Source of the DNA: Spirosoma aureum | GTDB taxonomy: Bacteria > Bacteroidota > Bacteroidia > Cytophagales > Spirosomataceae | Reading direction: 5' to 3' | Assembly: GCF_011604685.1 (NCBI RefSeq) | Contig: NZ_CP050063.1 | Span: 5,912,501-5,976,500 of the forward strand | DNA: 64,000 nt | Part shown: positions 17,269-26,733 of the stretch, in pieces | Numbering within the stretch: the first letter of the stretch is position 1 | Layout: the number at the start of each line of letters is the position of its first letter | The notes under the pieces: model-generated | Told to the model about the DNA's origin: nothing | The model's database searches: none | The model's input: the letters and a program-made list of their open reading frames with translations, nothing else | Position numbers and translations under genes: made by a program

Positions 17269-17606
17269 TATGCGCAATGCTGAACTCATCCGGGCATCCT
17301 ACCACAGGCTATATTTCCGCCAGTATCAAGTATAAAACAGCTTCCGGGCCTTATTCTGCGGCATTCATCATCAGTAGCATTCTTTTTGAAATGTCTTTAC
17401 TGACTATGCAATTACTTACCGGTCGTATAATGCCTTACGGTTGACTAATCTGTAACCAGCTAAATCTGGGCCAGATTAAGGTTTACATTGGCATGAACTG
17501 ACACGGTCATTAATTCTAGAATCAACCTCACAACCTGTATTTGAAAAGCCAATTGCCTAATCTACTGATTATGTTATTGGTCATTATTGAACACTTATTT
17601 CAACGG

Positions 17607-20078
17607 ATGAAAACACTATTACTTCTCTCGTTCACGTGGGTAACTATTCTGACTAAAGCACAACAAACGCCCCTATCGCCACCAGGTTCATCGTCGCTGA
17701 CTCAGTCGGTCAATAGTGCGGCTAACTTTGGTAAAATTAGCGGAACTGTGATGGATGAAGCACAGAATAAACCCGTTGAGTTTGCTACAGTTGCACTTAT
17801 TAATCCACAAACGGAAAAACCCATAACCGGCACGACTACCGATGAACAGGGTAAGTTCACGATCAACAATGTGCAGACAGGCATCTATCGCATAGTCATC
17901 AGTTTTCTGGGTTACGATAATAAAACGATCCCAACTGTCACCGTTAGCAGAACTGGGGTAGCAACTGCACTGGGTGTTGTGTCGCTCCGCGCTAACAGTC
18001 AGACGCTCAATGAAGTAGTCGTCACCGGCGAAAAAGCGTTAATTGAAGACAAAGATGACCGACTGGTGTATAATGCCGACAAGGATCTGACCAATACCGG
18101 CGGTACAGCCATCGATGTCTTAAAAAAAGTCCCGCTCCTGACCGTCGACCCAGATGGAACAGTTCAGCTAAAAGGCAGTAGTAGCATAAAAGTCCTGATC
18201 AACAACAAACCCTCGAGCATAATGGCCCGTAGCATTAGCGAGGCCCTGCAAATGATTCCGGCGGAACTGATCAAATCCGTTGAAGTCATTACGGCTCCAT
18301 CAGCCAAATACGACTCTGAAGGCACAGCAGGCATTATCAATATCATCACCAAGAATCAGCTACAGGGACTTACTGGTGGTCTTACCAGCTCGGTTGGTAG
18401 CCGGAGAAATAATCTTGGTGGCAATTTTAACCTGAAGCGAAACAAGCTCAGCATTACGGCCTATGGGGGCACGAACTGGAGCAATTATTATGGCAATTCA
18501 GCGACGGTTCGGCAAAACTTACGGGATGGAAATGTATTTAGTATCATCACGCAAAGTAATACGTTCAAAAATCGCGGGAACTCGCAATTCGGCTCCTTCA
18601 GCATCGACTATGATCTGGATTCAACGAATCGCATTGGCATAGATGCCAATTTCGGGAAGGATTCTCGCAATACATTCTCCACTCGGGATACGCGCCAGAG
18701 TATCGATACGGTGTTGGCTTTTCGTCGATACAACGACAGTCAGAATCGCAACAACAGCATGGATGTCAATTTCAACTACACCAAAACATTCAAGCGAAGT
18801 CCCGATCAGGAATATACCTTTCTGGCTCAGTATAACCAAAATGACAATCAGAGCGGCTATAAACTGAATCAATTCCCACTGCCCGTTGAAGACATTGTTA
18901 CCTATCGTGAACGCAATGAAAATCAAAACCAGCAAAGTGAACTGACCCTGCAGACGGATTACGCTCACCCCTTTTCGACCACCAAACGACGTATTCTGGA
19001 AGTAGGCTCGAAATTGATCGCCCGGAATGTGGGGAGTGATTATCGACTGGAAAATGCCCCTGATGGATCACTGAACTTTCGGGAAGACCCACGTCGGTCG
19101 AATGAGTTTAATTATAAACAATCGGTCTGGGCTTCGTATGCATCGTTTCGTTTGCGAACAGAAAATCGCTGGAATTTTAATGTGGGTGGGCGATTTGAAA
19201 TGACCACGATCAACGCCGATTTCATTTCGACAGCTACCCGTTTCAGTGACCGGTATCAGAATTTCCTGCCCAATCTGAGCATCTCGAAACGCCTGGGCAA
19301 CGAGCAGCGGATACGAGTCAATTATAGCCAGCGAATCCAGCGACCTTCTATTAATTTTTTGAATCCATACGTCAATTATGCCGATCCTAAAAACATTCAG
19401 ACCGGCAATCCGTACCTCGACCCCGAATTAACCCACTCCGTCGAACTGTCGTACAGTACGTTCACCAAAGGCGGCACAACCATCAATCTGATGATTTTTG
19501 GTCGCCAGACCAACAACGCAATCGAACGGATAACAACGGTCGATTCCACTGGCGTGTCAAACAGTACCTATCGAAACATTTCCCGTAATGCCACCTACGG
19601 CTTCAACTGGTTCGGTGCCGTAAAACCGGTGAAACAGTGGAATCTGAGCGGTTCGGTAGGTATGAACTACAACTTACTAAACAGCCCGTCTCTTCAGATT
19701 ACGAATAAAAACTGGAGTTATCAGTTCAATCTGAATACATCGGTGCAATTACCCAAGGACATCAGTATTCAGGTCAATGGGTCCTATACGTCCCGTCGTA
19801 TTCAGTTGCAGGGGCAATCATCCGGGTTCTATTATTACGGATTTTCAGCCCGGAAGGAATTCAAAAAGCAAAATTTCTCAGTCACCGCTAATTTCGAAAA
19901 CCCGTTCCGGGAATACAATATCGTTGAGAATTACCTGCGTACAACGACCTTCCTGTCGGATGGCATCAATTATAATGTGGTCCGGAACATCCGGCTATCG
20001 TTGAACTGGCGTTTTGGGAAAATGAAAACATCGACAGATCGGGAAAAGAAAAAGATCAATAACGATGACAGGAAGTAG
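17607..20078 (+). CDS. Outer-membrane beta-barrel receptor with carboxypeptidase-regulatory N-terminal domain (TonB-dependent-like)
   Basis: I start at ATG 17607 (M-K-T-L-L-L-L-S-F-T-W), which gives a signal peptide ending K-A-Q-Q; the longer frame adds 22 residues before it. The product is 823 aa. A carboxypeptidase-regulatory-like beta sandwich lies at about 45-125 (G-K-I-S-G-T-V-M-D-E, T-D-E-Q-G-K-F). A plug-like region follows at about 130-250 with L-N-E-V-V-V-T-G-E-K and I-N-I-I-T-K-N. The rest is an outer-membrane beta-barrel domain (OMP_b-brl_3 type). It lacks the C-terminal SusD partner expected of a polysaccharide locus, so it is probably a peptide, metal or siderophore receptor, or a regulator-type barrel. 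It precedes an efflux operon by 136 bp and may be independent. Confidence 0.85.
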   Translation: MKTLLLLSFTWVTILTKAQQTPLSPPGSSSLTQSVNSAANFGKISGTVMDEAQNKPVEFATVALINPQTEKPITGTTTDEQGKFTINNVQTGIYRIVISFLGYDNKTIPTVTVSRTGVATALGVVSLRANSQTLNEVVVTGEKALIEDKDDRLVYNADKDLTNTGGTAIDVLKKVPLLTVDPDGTVQLKGSSSIKVLINNKPSSIMARSISEALQMIPAELIKSVEVITAPSAKYDSEGTAGIINIITKNQLQGLTGGLTSSVGSRRNNLGGNFNLKRNKLSITAYGGTNWSNYYGNSATVRQNLRDGNVFSIITQSNTFKNRGNSQFGSFSIDYDLDSTNRIGIDANFGKDSRNTFSTRDTRQSIDTVLAFRRYNDSQNRNNSMDVNFNYTKTFKRSPDQEYTFLAQYNQNDNQSGYKLNQFPLPVEDIVTYRERNENQNQQSELTLQTDYAHPFSTTKRRILEVGSKLIARNVGSDYRLENAPDGSLNFREDPRRSNEFNYKQSVWASYASFRLRTENRWNFNVGGRFEMTTINADFISTATRFSDRYQNFLPNLSISKRLGNEQRIRVNYSQRIQRPSINFLNPYVNYADPKNIQTGNPYLDPELTHSVELSYSTFTKGGTTINLMIFGRQTNNAIERITTVDSTGVSNSTYRNISRNATYGFNWFGAVKPVKQWNLSGSVGMNYNLLNSPSLQITNKNWSYQFNLNTSVQLPKDISIQVNGSYTSRRIQLQGQSSGFYYYGFSARKEFKKQNFSVTANFENPFREYNIVENYLRTTTFLSDGINYNVVRNIRLSLNWRFGKMKTSTDREKKKINNDDRK

Positions 20079-20214
20079 GCTCGCTGACGGTTCCGTATGC
20101 TTACCTTCATGATCAAAAACGGCAACTTCGTAGGCCGTTTTCTCTGTTTCGTTTAAAATCAATAGAATCTTCGTTCAGAAACGATTTTCCTTTGAGCATC
20201 CATTCGTTATTCCT

Positions 20215-21531
20215 ATGAATCGGTTTGCTCTTTGTGGCCTGTTGTTTTTTTCGCTTACCGTAAACGCCCAAACGGTGGTTACGACGGTGCAGGAAGCCCT
20301 GGCACTGGCCCGACGCAATAATCCGGAACTGATAAATGCCCGGCAAAATCGGCTGGCTCAGGCTCAGCAACGATCAGCTTCGCAGGCGAATCTGCTCCCA
20401 CAGGCTCGCTTTTTCACGAACTTCGACTACAATTTTGCCCTACCCGTTCAGCTGGTTCCGGCTGAATTTTTAGGGGGAAAACCGGGTGAATTTCGTTCAC
20501 TGCAATTTGGATTGCCTTATGTGCTGGCTGCTGGTGCCGAAGTTACGGTTCCGGTTATAAATCGACCAGCTCGGGCCGATCTTGGCATTGTGGAACAAAA
20601 CCTCCGCATCGCCGATATGCAAACATTGGTTTTGCAGGACGAGATTTCGACCCAAACCGCCCGCGTTTATCATGCCACGCTTCTGACCCGTTCGGCCATT
20701 GCGCTTACCCGTCGGAATCTACTGGCCGCCGACACGCTCACTCAAATTGCCCGCGATCGGCTTGACAAAGGGCTCATTGAACCACTGGAATATAACCGGA
20801 TTCGGTCGGTACAACTGACCACGGCCGATGTACTCTACCAAAATGAGCTAACCTATGTCCGTAATCTGAATCAGCTCAAACTGATTCTGGGGCTGGCCCC
20901 AACCGATAGTCTGCTCTTGTCGCAGGATCTTACCATACAAAGCGCAACGACAGCCGTAACGGCCTCGTTACTTAGCCCCGTTGAACGCCCACAGATATCG
21001 CTCCAGCAGGCTCGTATCGAACTTTCCCGATTGCAATTCAACCGCGAACGGCTACAACGATGGCCCACTCTTTCGGCCTATGGTCGGTTTACCGAACAGG
21101 CCCAGCGCAGCCAGATCAATTTCCTGAATACAAACCAGCCGTGGTATACAATTGGCGTAGCAGGTCTGCAATTCAACTGGCCGATTTTTACGGGCGGGCT
21201 GCGTACCAGCAACATTATCCGCGCCCGGCTGCAACTAAAAGTAGCCGAGTCTGAACTGGACTATGAGCGAAAACGGCAGCAAACCGATCATGAAGATGTT
21301 CGGAATACGTATAATCAGGCTATTCGATCGCTGGACTTAAACCGCCAGAATTATGAACTCAGTAATCAGAATGTCGAGATTGCGTTGATCAAATATCGAT
21401 CCGGCCTGTTTGCTTACGATCAGTATCTGAACGTTTTCAATGAAGCCCTGACGGCGCAAAATCGGTACCTGAATAATCTGTCGAACGTATTTATCAATCA
21501 GACGATTTTGCAAATCCGAAGTGGTCAGTAA
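20215..21531 (+). CDS. TolC family outer-membrane efflux protein
   Basis: This 438-aa protein has a signal peptide (M-N-R-F-A-L-C-G-L-L-F-F-S-L-T-V-N-A-Q) and two outer-membrane-efflux repeats rich in long helices. A-L-A-L-A-R-R-N-N-P-E-L at about 28-39 is the hallmark start of a TolC repeat. It would form the trimeric channel for the adaptor, permease and ATPase encoded just downstream (68 bp to the adaptor). Confidence 0.9.
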   Translation: MNRFALCGLLFFSLTVNAQTVVTTVQEALALARRNNPELINARQNRLAQAQQRSASQANLLPQARFFTNFDYNFALPVQLVPAEFLGGKPGEFRSLQFGLPYVLAAGAEVTVPVINRPARADLGIVEQNLRIADMQTLVLQDEISTQTARVYHATLLTRSAIALTRRNLLAADTLTQIARDRLDKGLIEPLEYNRIRSVQLTTADVLYQNELTYVRNLNQLKLILGLAPTDSLLLSQDLTIQSATTAVTASLLSPVERPQISLQQARIELSRLQFNRERLQRWPTLSAYGRFTEQAQRSQINFLNTNQPWYTIGVAGLQFNWPIFTGGLRTSNIIRARLQLKVAESELDYERKRQQTDHEDVRNTYNQAIRSLDLNRQNYELSNQNVEIALIKYRSGLFAYDQYLNVFNEALTAQNRYLNNLSNVFINQTILQIRSGQ

Positions 21532-21599
21532 CCGAACACGTTGAGGTAATCATCAAGAAAACTGATTGATCATTTAGAATCGACCCATTGCATAACCTA

Positions 21600-22694
21600 A
21601 TGAAAACCGCATTTTACCTATCCGCGATTGTGTTGCTCGTTGCCGCCTGTCATCAGGGTAGCGATGGCCTTTCGCCTACTTATCGCGAACTCACCGAAGC
21701 CGTTTATGCCTCGGGCAACATATATCCACGCAATGAGTATATCGTTACGGCCGATGCTACAGGCGTTTTACAGCAGCGATTGGTGAATGAAGGTGACTCC
21801 ATTCGCCGGAATCAACTTCTATTTGTGCTGGAAAGCGACACCGAAGATGCCCGTCAGCAGGCAGCGGCCAACGCCTATCGGCAGGCACGTGCGAATTTGG
21901 GGAACAACTCCCCCATTCTGGCTGAACTCGAAGCGCAGGTTCGTAATGCCCGAATACGGCTCAATAACGACTCGATCAATTACAACCGCTTCCGCGATCT
22001 GTATGGCAAGAACGCAACGTCAAGGGCCGAACTGGAACGAGCCGAACTGAACTATACGCTGTCACGCAACAACCTGCGGGCTCAGGTCAACACCTTACAA
22101 CGCAGCCGCGATCAGATTGCACTCGATGTTGCCAATAACCGCAGTCAATTGGTTAGTTCTGAAGTAGCCGGACGCAACACGCGCATTCGCAGTTTCGTGA
22201 ATGGGAAAGTCTACGAAGTGTACAAAGATCCGGGTGAGGTTGTCCGGCCCGGCGAGCAGCTTGCCCTAGTGGGTAGCGGCAATCAGATATACGCGCAGTT
22301 GGCGGTCGACGAAAGCGATTTCGGTCGGCTCCGGATCGGTCAGGAGGTTGTACTGAAAGCTGACGTTTATCCCAATAAGGTTTTCAAGGCTCGTATTAGC
22401 AAGATTTTTCCGAAACTCAACCGCACCGACCAATCGTTCCGGGCTGATGCCGAATTTGTTGGCGAACGACCCGCGTCCTATTATGGACTGACCGTAGAAG
22501 CTAACATCATTATCAGCCAGAATCCGCACGTTCTGACGATCCCAAAATCCTATGTCATTGGCAATGATAGTGTCTGGATTGAGCAGGACGGCAAAAAACA
22601 GAAAGTAAAATTCCAGAAAGGAGCCGAAAACTTTGACCTCGTCGAAGTAAAAAGCGGCCTGACTGCGACCTCGAAACTAATTTCGAATGAGTAA
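21600..22694 (+). CDS. Periplasmic adaptor lipoprotein (HlyD/MacA-like)
   Basis: I start at ATG 21600, which gives a lipoprotein signal with Cys17 (V-L-L-V-A-A-C-H). The product is 364 aa. It has the membrane-fusion order: lipoyl-like half motif (D-A-T-G-V-L-Q-Q-R-L-V-N-E-G-D-S-I), a long coiled coil at about 95-185, the second lipoyl half (G-K-V-Y-E-V-Y-K-D-P-G-E-V-V-R-P-G-E-Q) and a beta-barrel domain. It should bridge the MacB-type permease and the TolC channel. The last codons form one arm of an inverted repeat with the downstream spacer. Confidence 0.9.
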   Translation: MKTAFYLSAIVLLVAACHQGSDGLSPTYRELTEAVYASGNIYPRNEYIVTADATGVLQQRLVNEGDSIRRNQLLFVLESDTEDARQQAAANAYRQARANLGNNSPILAELEAQVRNARIRLNNDSINYNRFRDLYGKNATSRAELERAELNYTLSRNNLRAQVNTLQRSRDQIALDVANNRSQLVSSEVAGRNTRIRSFVNGKVYEVYKDPGEVVRPGEQLALVGSGNQIYAQLAVDESDFGRLRIGQEVVLKADVYPNKVFKARISKIFPKLNRTDQSFRADAEFVGERPASYYGLTVEANIIISQNPHVLTIPKSYVIGNDSVWIEQDGKKQKVKFQKGAENFDLVEVKSGLTATSKLISNE

Positions 22695-22747
22695 CTGAGC
22701 GAACGTGTTCGCCGGGTTGTATATCGCTCTATCGCTCATTCGAAATT
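22679..22747 (+). repeat. 13-bp inverted repeat spanning adaptor stop codon and spacer
   Basis: aatttcgaatgag (22679-22691) and ctcattcgaaatt (22735-22747) are exact reverse complements. The first arm holds the last codons before the TAA, and the second ends 16 bp before the permease start. A smaller palindrome (gcgaacgtgttcgc) sits inside the loop. It could tune expression between operon members or be a remnant terminator. Confidence 0.5.
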
Positions 22748-22763
22748 TCACTCATTTAGCATC

Positions 22764-24014
22764 ATGGATCTTCACATCGCATCGCAGATTGCCCGGACGC
22801 ACCTGATGGCAAAAAAACGCCAGACGCTCGTTGCCATGCTTGGCGTAACGTTCGGCATTGCAATGTTCATCACCATGATTTCGTTTATGCAGGGGGTAAA
22901 TCAGTTTCTGGAAGATTCCGCGCTGGATGCCAGCCCCCATATTCGGCTCTATAACGAAGTGAACACCCAGCGGCCGGGCCTGATCGAGCAACTTTGGCCG
23001 GGCCAGTTCAATGTTATTTACCACCAGAAACCCAAAGATGAACAGGCCCGAATCAAGAATGGTCTCACCATTGCCGAACGCATCGAACGCGAGCCCGGCG
23101 TACTTGGCGTTTCGCCACAGGTAGCCACGCAGGTGTTTTATAACAATGGCCCCATTCAGCTCTCGGGCACGATTGCCGGTGTCGATATTGAGCGTGAGAA
23201 CAGGCTCTACAATTTAAAAACACGGCTCAAATCAGGAAGCCTGAGCACGTTAAAAACGAACCCCGATGGCCTGATTATGGGAACGGTTCTGGCCAGAAAA
23301 CTCAACGTTCGCGTGGGCGACAAAGTAACGGTAACGACACCCAAAGGCGGTACGCGTATCCTGCGCGTAGTCGGCACGTTTGGATTTGGGGTCGGTACAG
23401 TCGACAATACCAAGAGCTATGGAAACCTGTCGACGGTGCAGGAAATTCTCCAAAGAGACCCCAGCTACATCACCGACATTCACATCAAAATGATCGATCC
23501 ATTGCAGGCTATTCCGTTCGGCAAGCGGCTCCGGGTTGTTTACGGCTACTACACCGAAGATTGGGCGACAGCTAACACCGCAATTCTGGCGGGCGAAAAA
23601 ATCCGTAATATGTTAACGTATGTCGTTTCGATTACCCTGCTTGTTGTGGCCGGGTTTGGCATTTACAACATTATGAACATGACGGTAATCAACAAAATCA
23701 AGGACATCGCCATCCTGAAAGCCACGGGTTTCGATGGGCGCGACATTATTGCCATTTTTCTGCTGCAGGCCGCTTTTATTGGTCTTTCGGGTGGTTTACT
23801 GGGGCTCGGCATTGGGTTTGGTTTAAGTTATCTGTTGTCCATTACGCCTTTCGATGCGGGCGACTTTTTAAGTCTGAAAACGTTTCCCGTCATTTTTGCG
23901 GCTAAATATTACATCATGGGTATGTTGTTCGGCGTCATAACTACCGTGCTGGCGGGATTTTTCCCCTCGCGCAAGGCCGCACAGGTAGACCCCGTTGCTA
24001 TTTTGAGAGGTTAA
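22764..24014 (+). CDS. ABC transporter permease (FtsX/MacB-type)
   Basis: This 416-aa protein has an N-terminal TM segment at about 24-45 and a large periplasmic MacB-like domain at about 46-285. Three C-terminal TM segments (about 290-312, 335-365 and 378-405) end in the usual F-P-S-R-K-A-A-Q-V-D-P-V-A-I-L-R motif. The sequence I-K-D-I-A-I-L-K-A-T-G-F matches the FtsX coupling helix. It works with the adjacent ATPase as a mechanotransmission transporter. Confidence 0.9.
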   Translation: MDLHIASQIARTHLMAKKRQTLVAMLGVTFGIAMFITMISFMQGVNQFLEDSALDASPHIRLYNEVNTQRPGLIEQLWPGQFNVIYHQKPKDEQARIKNGLTIAERIEREPGVLGVSPQVATQVFYNNGPIQLSGTIAGVDIERENRLYNLKTRLKSGSLSTLKTNPDGLIMGTVLARKLNVRVGDKVTVTTPKGGTRILRVVGTFGFGVGTVDNTKSYGNLSTVQEILQRDPSYITDIHIKMIDPLQAIPFGKRLRVVYGYYTEDWATANTAILAGEKIRNMLTYVVSITLLVVAGFGIYNIMNMTVINKIKDIAILKATGFDGRDIIAIFLLQAAFIGLSGGLLGLGIGFGLSYLLSITPFDAGDFLSLKTFPVIFAAKYYIMGMLFGVITTVLAGFFPSRKAAQVDPVAILRG

Positions 24015-24071
24015 ATTTTCAGGGATGATAACAACACACCAGTATCATCCATCCTAGAGCATCCATCCTAC

Positions 24072-24761
24072 ATGAATACGGTTCTTTCTGCCCAGCATCT
24101 CAACAAATACTTCTACGATCCTGAGAAATTTCAGGTGCTGAACGATGTTACGTTTGAGGTACAGAAAGGTGAATTTCTGTCAATAGTCGGCAAATCGGGT
24201 TGCGGCAAATCGACACTACTCTATTTGCTCTCAACGATGGATACGGACTATGAAGGCAACATCGAAATGGCAGGAACGTCGCTAAAAGGTCGCAGTCAGG
24301 ATTATTTAGCCCATTTTCGCAATGAACACCTGGGGTTCGTGTTCCAGTTTCATTTTCTGCTGCCCGAATTCTCGGCCTTGCAGAATGTGATGTTGCCCGG
24401 ATTGAAGCTCGGCCGTTATCCGGAAAAACAAGTGGAAGAGCTTGCTATGGAAAAGCTGAGACTGATTGGCATGGCCGATTTCGCCCGCAAACCCGCTAGT
24501 AAACTCTCCGGTGGACAACAACAGCGAGTGGCCATTGCCCGTGCCCTGATCAACGACCCAACTATTATTATGGGCGACGAACCAACGGGTAATTTAGATA
24601 AGGCCAATACCGATAATGTCTTTGAGATTTTTCGTGACCTTGCCGGGAAAGGCCAGACTATTATTGCGGTTACGCATGACCCCGACTTTGCTGCTGGAAC
24701 CGATCGCGTCATCGAAATGTCAGACGGAATGATCATCGCAAGCCATGAAAATAAAGTTTAA
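24072..24761 (+). CDS. ABC transporter ATP-binding protein (MacB/LolD-type)
   Basis: This 229-aa ATPase has Walker A G-K-S-G-C-G-K-S-T (about 37-45), signature L-S-G-G-Q-Q-Q-R-V-A-I-A-R-A-L (about 138-152) and Walker B M-G-D-E-P-T-G-N-L-D. A Q-F-H-F-L-L-P-E-F segment typical of LolD/MacB ATPases lies between. It drives the FtsX-type permease encoded just upstream. Its end overlaps the histidine kinase start by 17 bp, so efflux and regulation are cotranscribed. Confidence 0.94.
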   Translation: MNTVLSAQHLNKYFYDPEKFQVLNDVTFEVQKGEFLSIVGKSGCGKSTLLYLLSTMDTDYEGNIEMAGTSLKGRSQDYLAHFRNEHLGFVFQFHFLLPEFSALQNVMLPGLKLGRYPEKQVEELAMEKLRLIGMADFARKPASKLSGGQQQRVAIARALINDPTIIMGDEPTGNLDKANTDNVFEIFRDLAGKGQTIIAVTHDPDFAAGTDRVIEMSDGMIIASHENKV

Positions 24762-25770
24762 TCTATATGTGGAGCTCCTATTGCTGTGGACTTCTCTGGG
24801 GGGAGTTATAGCTCGGCAATGGATGATTCCCAACATTACCTGGCAGCTTCAGCTCATACTTTTTCTAGCCTCCTACCTTCTTTTCAATTCGATCTGGATT
24901 TTCCACTACGTCTTTAATGAGTGGCTGAACAGGCGCTTACCTTTTGAGAAAAACATTCGCTGGCGAATAATAGTCCAGGTATTGGGCGGCTGGAGCATTG
25001 TAAAGACGATTGTTATTATCGTCGGGTATGTGGTAACGACACAATTGCTCACCCCCGTACTGTCCATGATGAACAAGTTCACGTTCATTATCATTGGTCT
25101 CATGATCTTTCTGGTCAATACGGTTATCTGTTTAGGGTTTATGGCCAGTCATTTGCTAAAACGCTGGCAGGAAAACACGGTGCGAACGGCTCAATTGGAG
25201 AAGGAAAAAGTGCAGGTTCAGTTAGACAGTCTGAAAAACCAGATCAGTCCCCATTTTCTATTCAACAGCCTCTCATCGCTGGACAGCCTGATTGACGATA
25301 ACCCGGTACTGGCCCGGCAATTTCTGCAACAACTATCAAAAGTGTTCCGGTATGTTATCCAGCATAAAGATAAAGCTCTGGTGCCGCTGGAAACCGAGTT
25401 GACGTTCATCAAAAACTACACGTCTTTATTGCAGACCCGATTTGACGGTGCCTTTATCGTTCATAGTCAGATAAACAAAGATTCGCTGGATCAACAGATT
25501 GTACCCGTTACGCTTCAGATTCTAATCGAAAATGCAATCAAACACAACAGTATAAGTGAATCCCATCCGCTTGTTATTACAATCACAACAAAGGATGGTT
25601 ACCTTGCTATTTCAAACCCAATTCAGCGCAAACGGCAGGTCGAAACGTCCAATGGACAGGGGCTCGAAAACCTGAAATTGCTGTACAGTTACCTGAGCCC
25701 CCGCCCGGTTGAAATAAACAGCGACAGCACATTTTTTTGCGTACGTGTGCCGCTGCTGTCAGTAGAATAG
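24745..25770 (+). CDS. Sensor histidine kinase (LytS-like, His_kinase/HATPase)
   Basis: This 341-aa kinase has four predicted TM segments in about 1-135, with no large sensor domain. A coiled region leads to the phosphorylation motif N-Q-I-S-P-H-F-L-F-N-S-L with His at about residue 170, and a HATPase domain has the N-box I-E-N-A-I-K-H-N and a terminal G-Q-G-L-E-N. This is the LytS/YpdA-type kinase common in the phylum. Its reading frame overlaps the ABC ATPase and precedes the LytTR regulator by 72 bp. It probably senses a membrane-linked signal related to the exported substrate. Confidence 0.92.
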   Translation: MKIKFNLYVELLLLWTSLGGVIARQWMIPNITWQLQLILFLASYLLFNSIWIFHYVFNEWLNRRLPFEKNIRWRIIVQVLGGWSIVKTIVIIVGYVVTTQLLTPVLSMMNKFTFIIIGLMIFLVNTVICLGFMASHLLKRWQENTVRTAQLEKEKVQVQLDSLKNQISPHFLFNSLSSLDSLIDDNPVLARQFLQQLSKVFRYVIQHKDKALVPLETELTFIKNYTSLLQTRFDGAFIVHSQINKDSLDQQIVPVTLQILIENAIKHNSISESHPLVITITTKDGYLAISNPIQRKRQVETSNGQGLENLKLLYSYLSPRPVEINSDSTFFCVRVPLLSVE

Positions 25771-25842
25771 ACGTTCAGGCTGACGCCAGGGCACTTCGAG
25801 AGCATCCGCCATAAATCCAAACCTGGAAAACCAAAAACGCAA

Positions 25843-26613
25843 ATGACGATCCTGCTGATTGAAGACGAACCCCTCATTGCCAGGCAGCTTCAGAAGCTGG
25901 TTCGTCAGTTGGAACCTGGCGCAACCATTGAAGGGCCACTGGCCAGCGTGCAAAGCATTTGTGATTTTCTGAGCAACCATAAATCACCAGACCTGGTCAT
26001 TGCCGATATACAGCTCTCCGATGGTGTGAGTTTCGAGGCATTCCGGCAAGCCGATTTAAACGCACCGGTTATTTTCACAACGGCCTACGATGAATATGCC
26101 ATTCGCGCTTTCAAACTAAACAGTATCGATTATCTGCTCAAACCCATCGACCCCGATGAGCTGAAAGCTGCATTGGCAAAGTATCATCGATGGGTAGCGA
26201 GCAGTGCCGAGTTGGGCGATCAGTTCAGGCAATTTCTGGCTCACATTACCGAAAAACAATCATCTCCGCTTTATAAACGTCGCTTTACAGGACATTACCT
26301 CCGCCAGATCGTATCCGTTCCGCAGGAGCAGGTAGCCTATTTTCTCCGCGACGAGGTAATTTATCTGGTCAATATGGCCGGTCAGAAATTGATTACAGAT
26401 TATAAAACGCTTGATGAGCTGGAAGAACTCGTCGATCCAGGCTGTTTTTTTCGGGCCAGTCGGCAGTGTCTCCTCAGTCTGAATGCCGTTTCGGGCTATC
26501 GTTCCCATTACAGTGGCAAGCTTCAGTTGCATCTCAATACACCGAATGATACACTGGACTTAATGGTCAGCAAAGAGAAATCCGCCCTGTTCCGGCAATG
26601 GTTTGAAGGCTAG
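25843..26613 (+). CDS. LytTR-family response regulator
   Basis: This 256-aa protein has a receiver domain with acidic residues near the N-terminus (I-E-D-E-P), the phospho-acceptor D55 in I-A-D-I-Q-L-S-D, Thr at F-T-T-A-Y and Lys in L-L-K-P-I-D. The second half is a LytTR DNA-binding domain with Y-F-L-R-D-E-V-I-Y-L-V and F-F-R-A-S-R-Q-C-L-L-S-L. It pairs with the kinase and very likely controls this efflux operon. Confidence 0.93.
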   Translation: MTILLIEDEPLIARQLQKLVRQLEPGATIEGPLASVQSICDFLSNHKSPDLVIADIQLSDGVSFEAFRQADLNAPVIFTTAYDEYAIRAFKLNSIDYLLKPIDPDELKAALAKYHRWVASSAELGDQFRQFLAHITEKQSSPLYKRRFTGHYLRQIVSVPQEQVAYFLRDEVIYLVNMAGQKLITDYKTLDELEELVDPGCFFRASRQCLLSLNAVSGYRSHYSGKLQLHLNTPNDTLDLMVSKEKSALFRQWFEG

Positions 26614-26733
26614 GCAATTAGAGACGATACCGTTTACACTAAATTTTGTTAAAAGTTCAGCCTTAGCTGTGACTTAGTGATTAATACTGTGTAACTATAC
26701 GAGTAGTTTCCACCCCAAACGAATCGTATTCTT

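Noticed and set aside
17232..17444. 70-codon open frame starting inside the csbD terminator
   Set aside because: It begins within an intrinsic terminator and has no family features.
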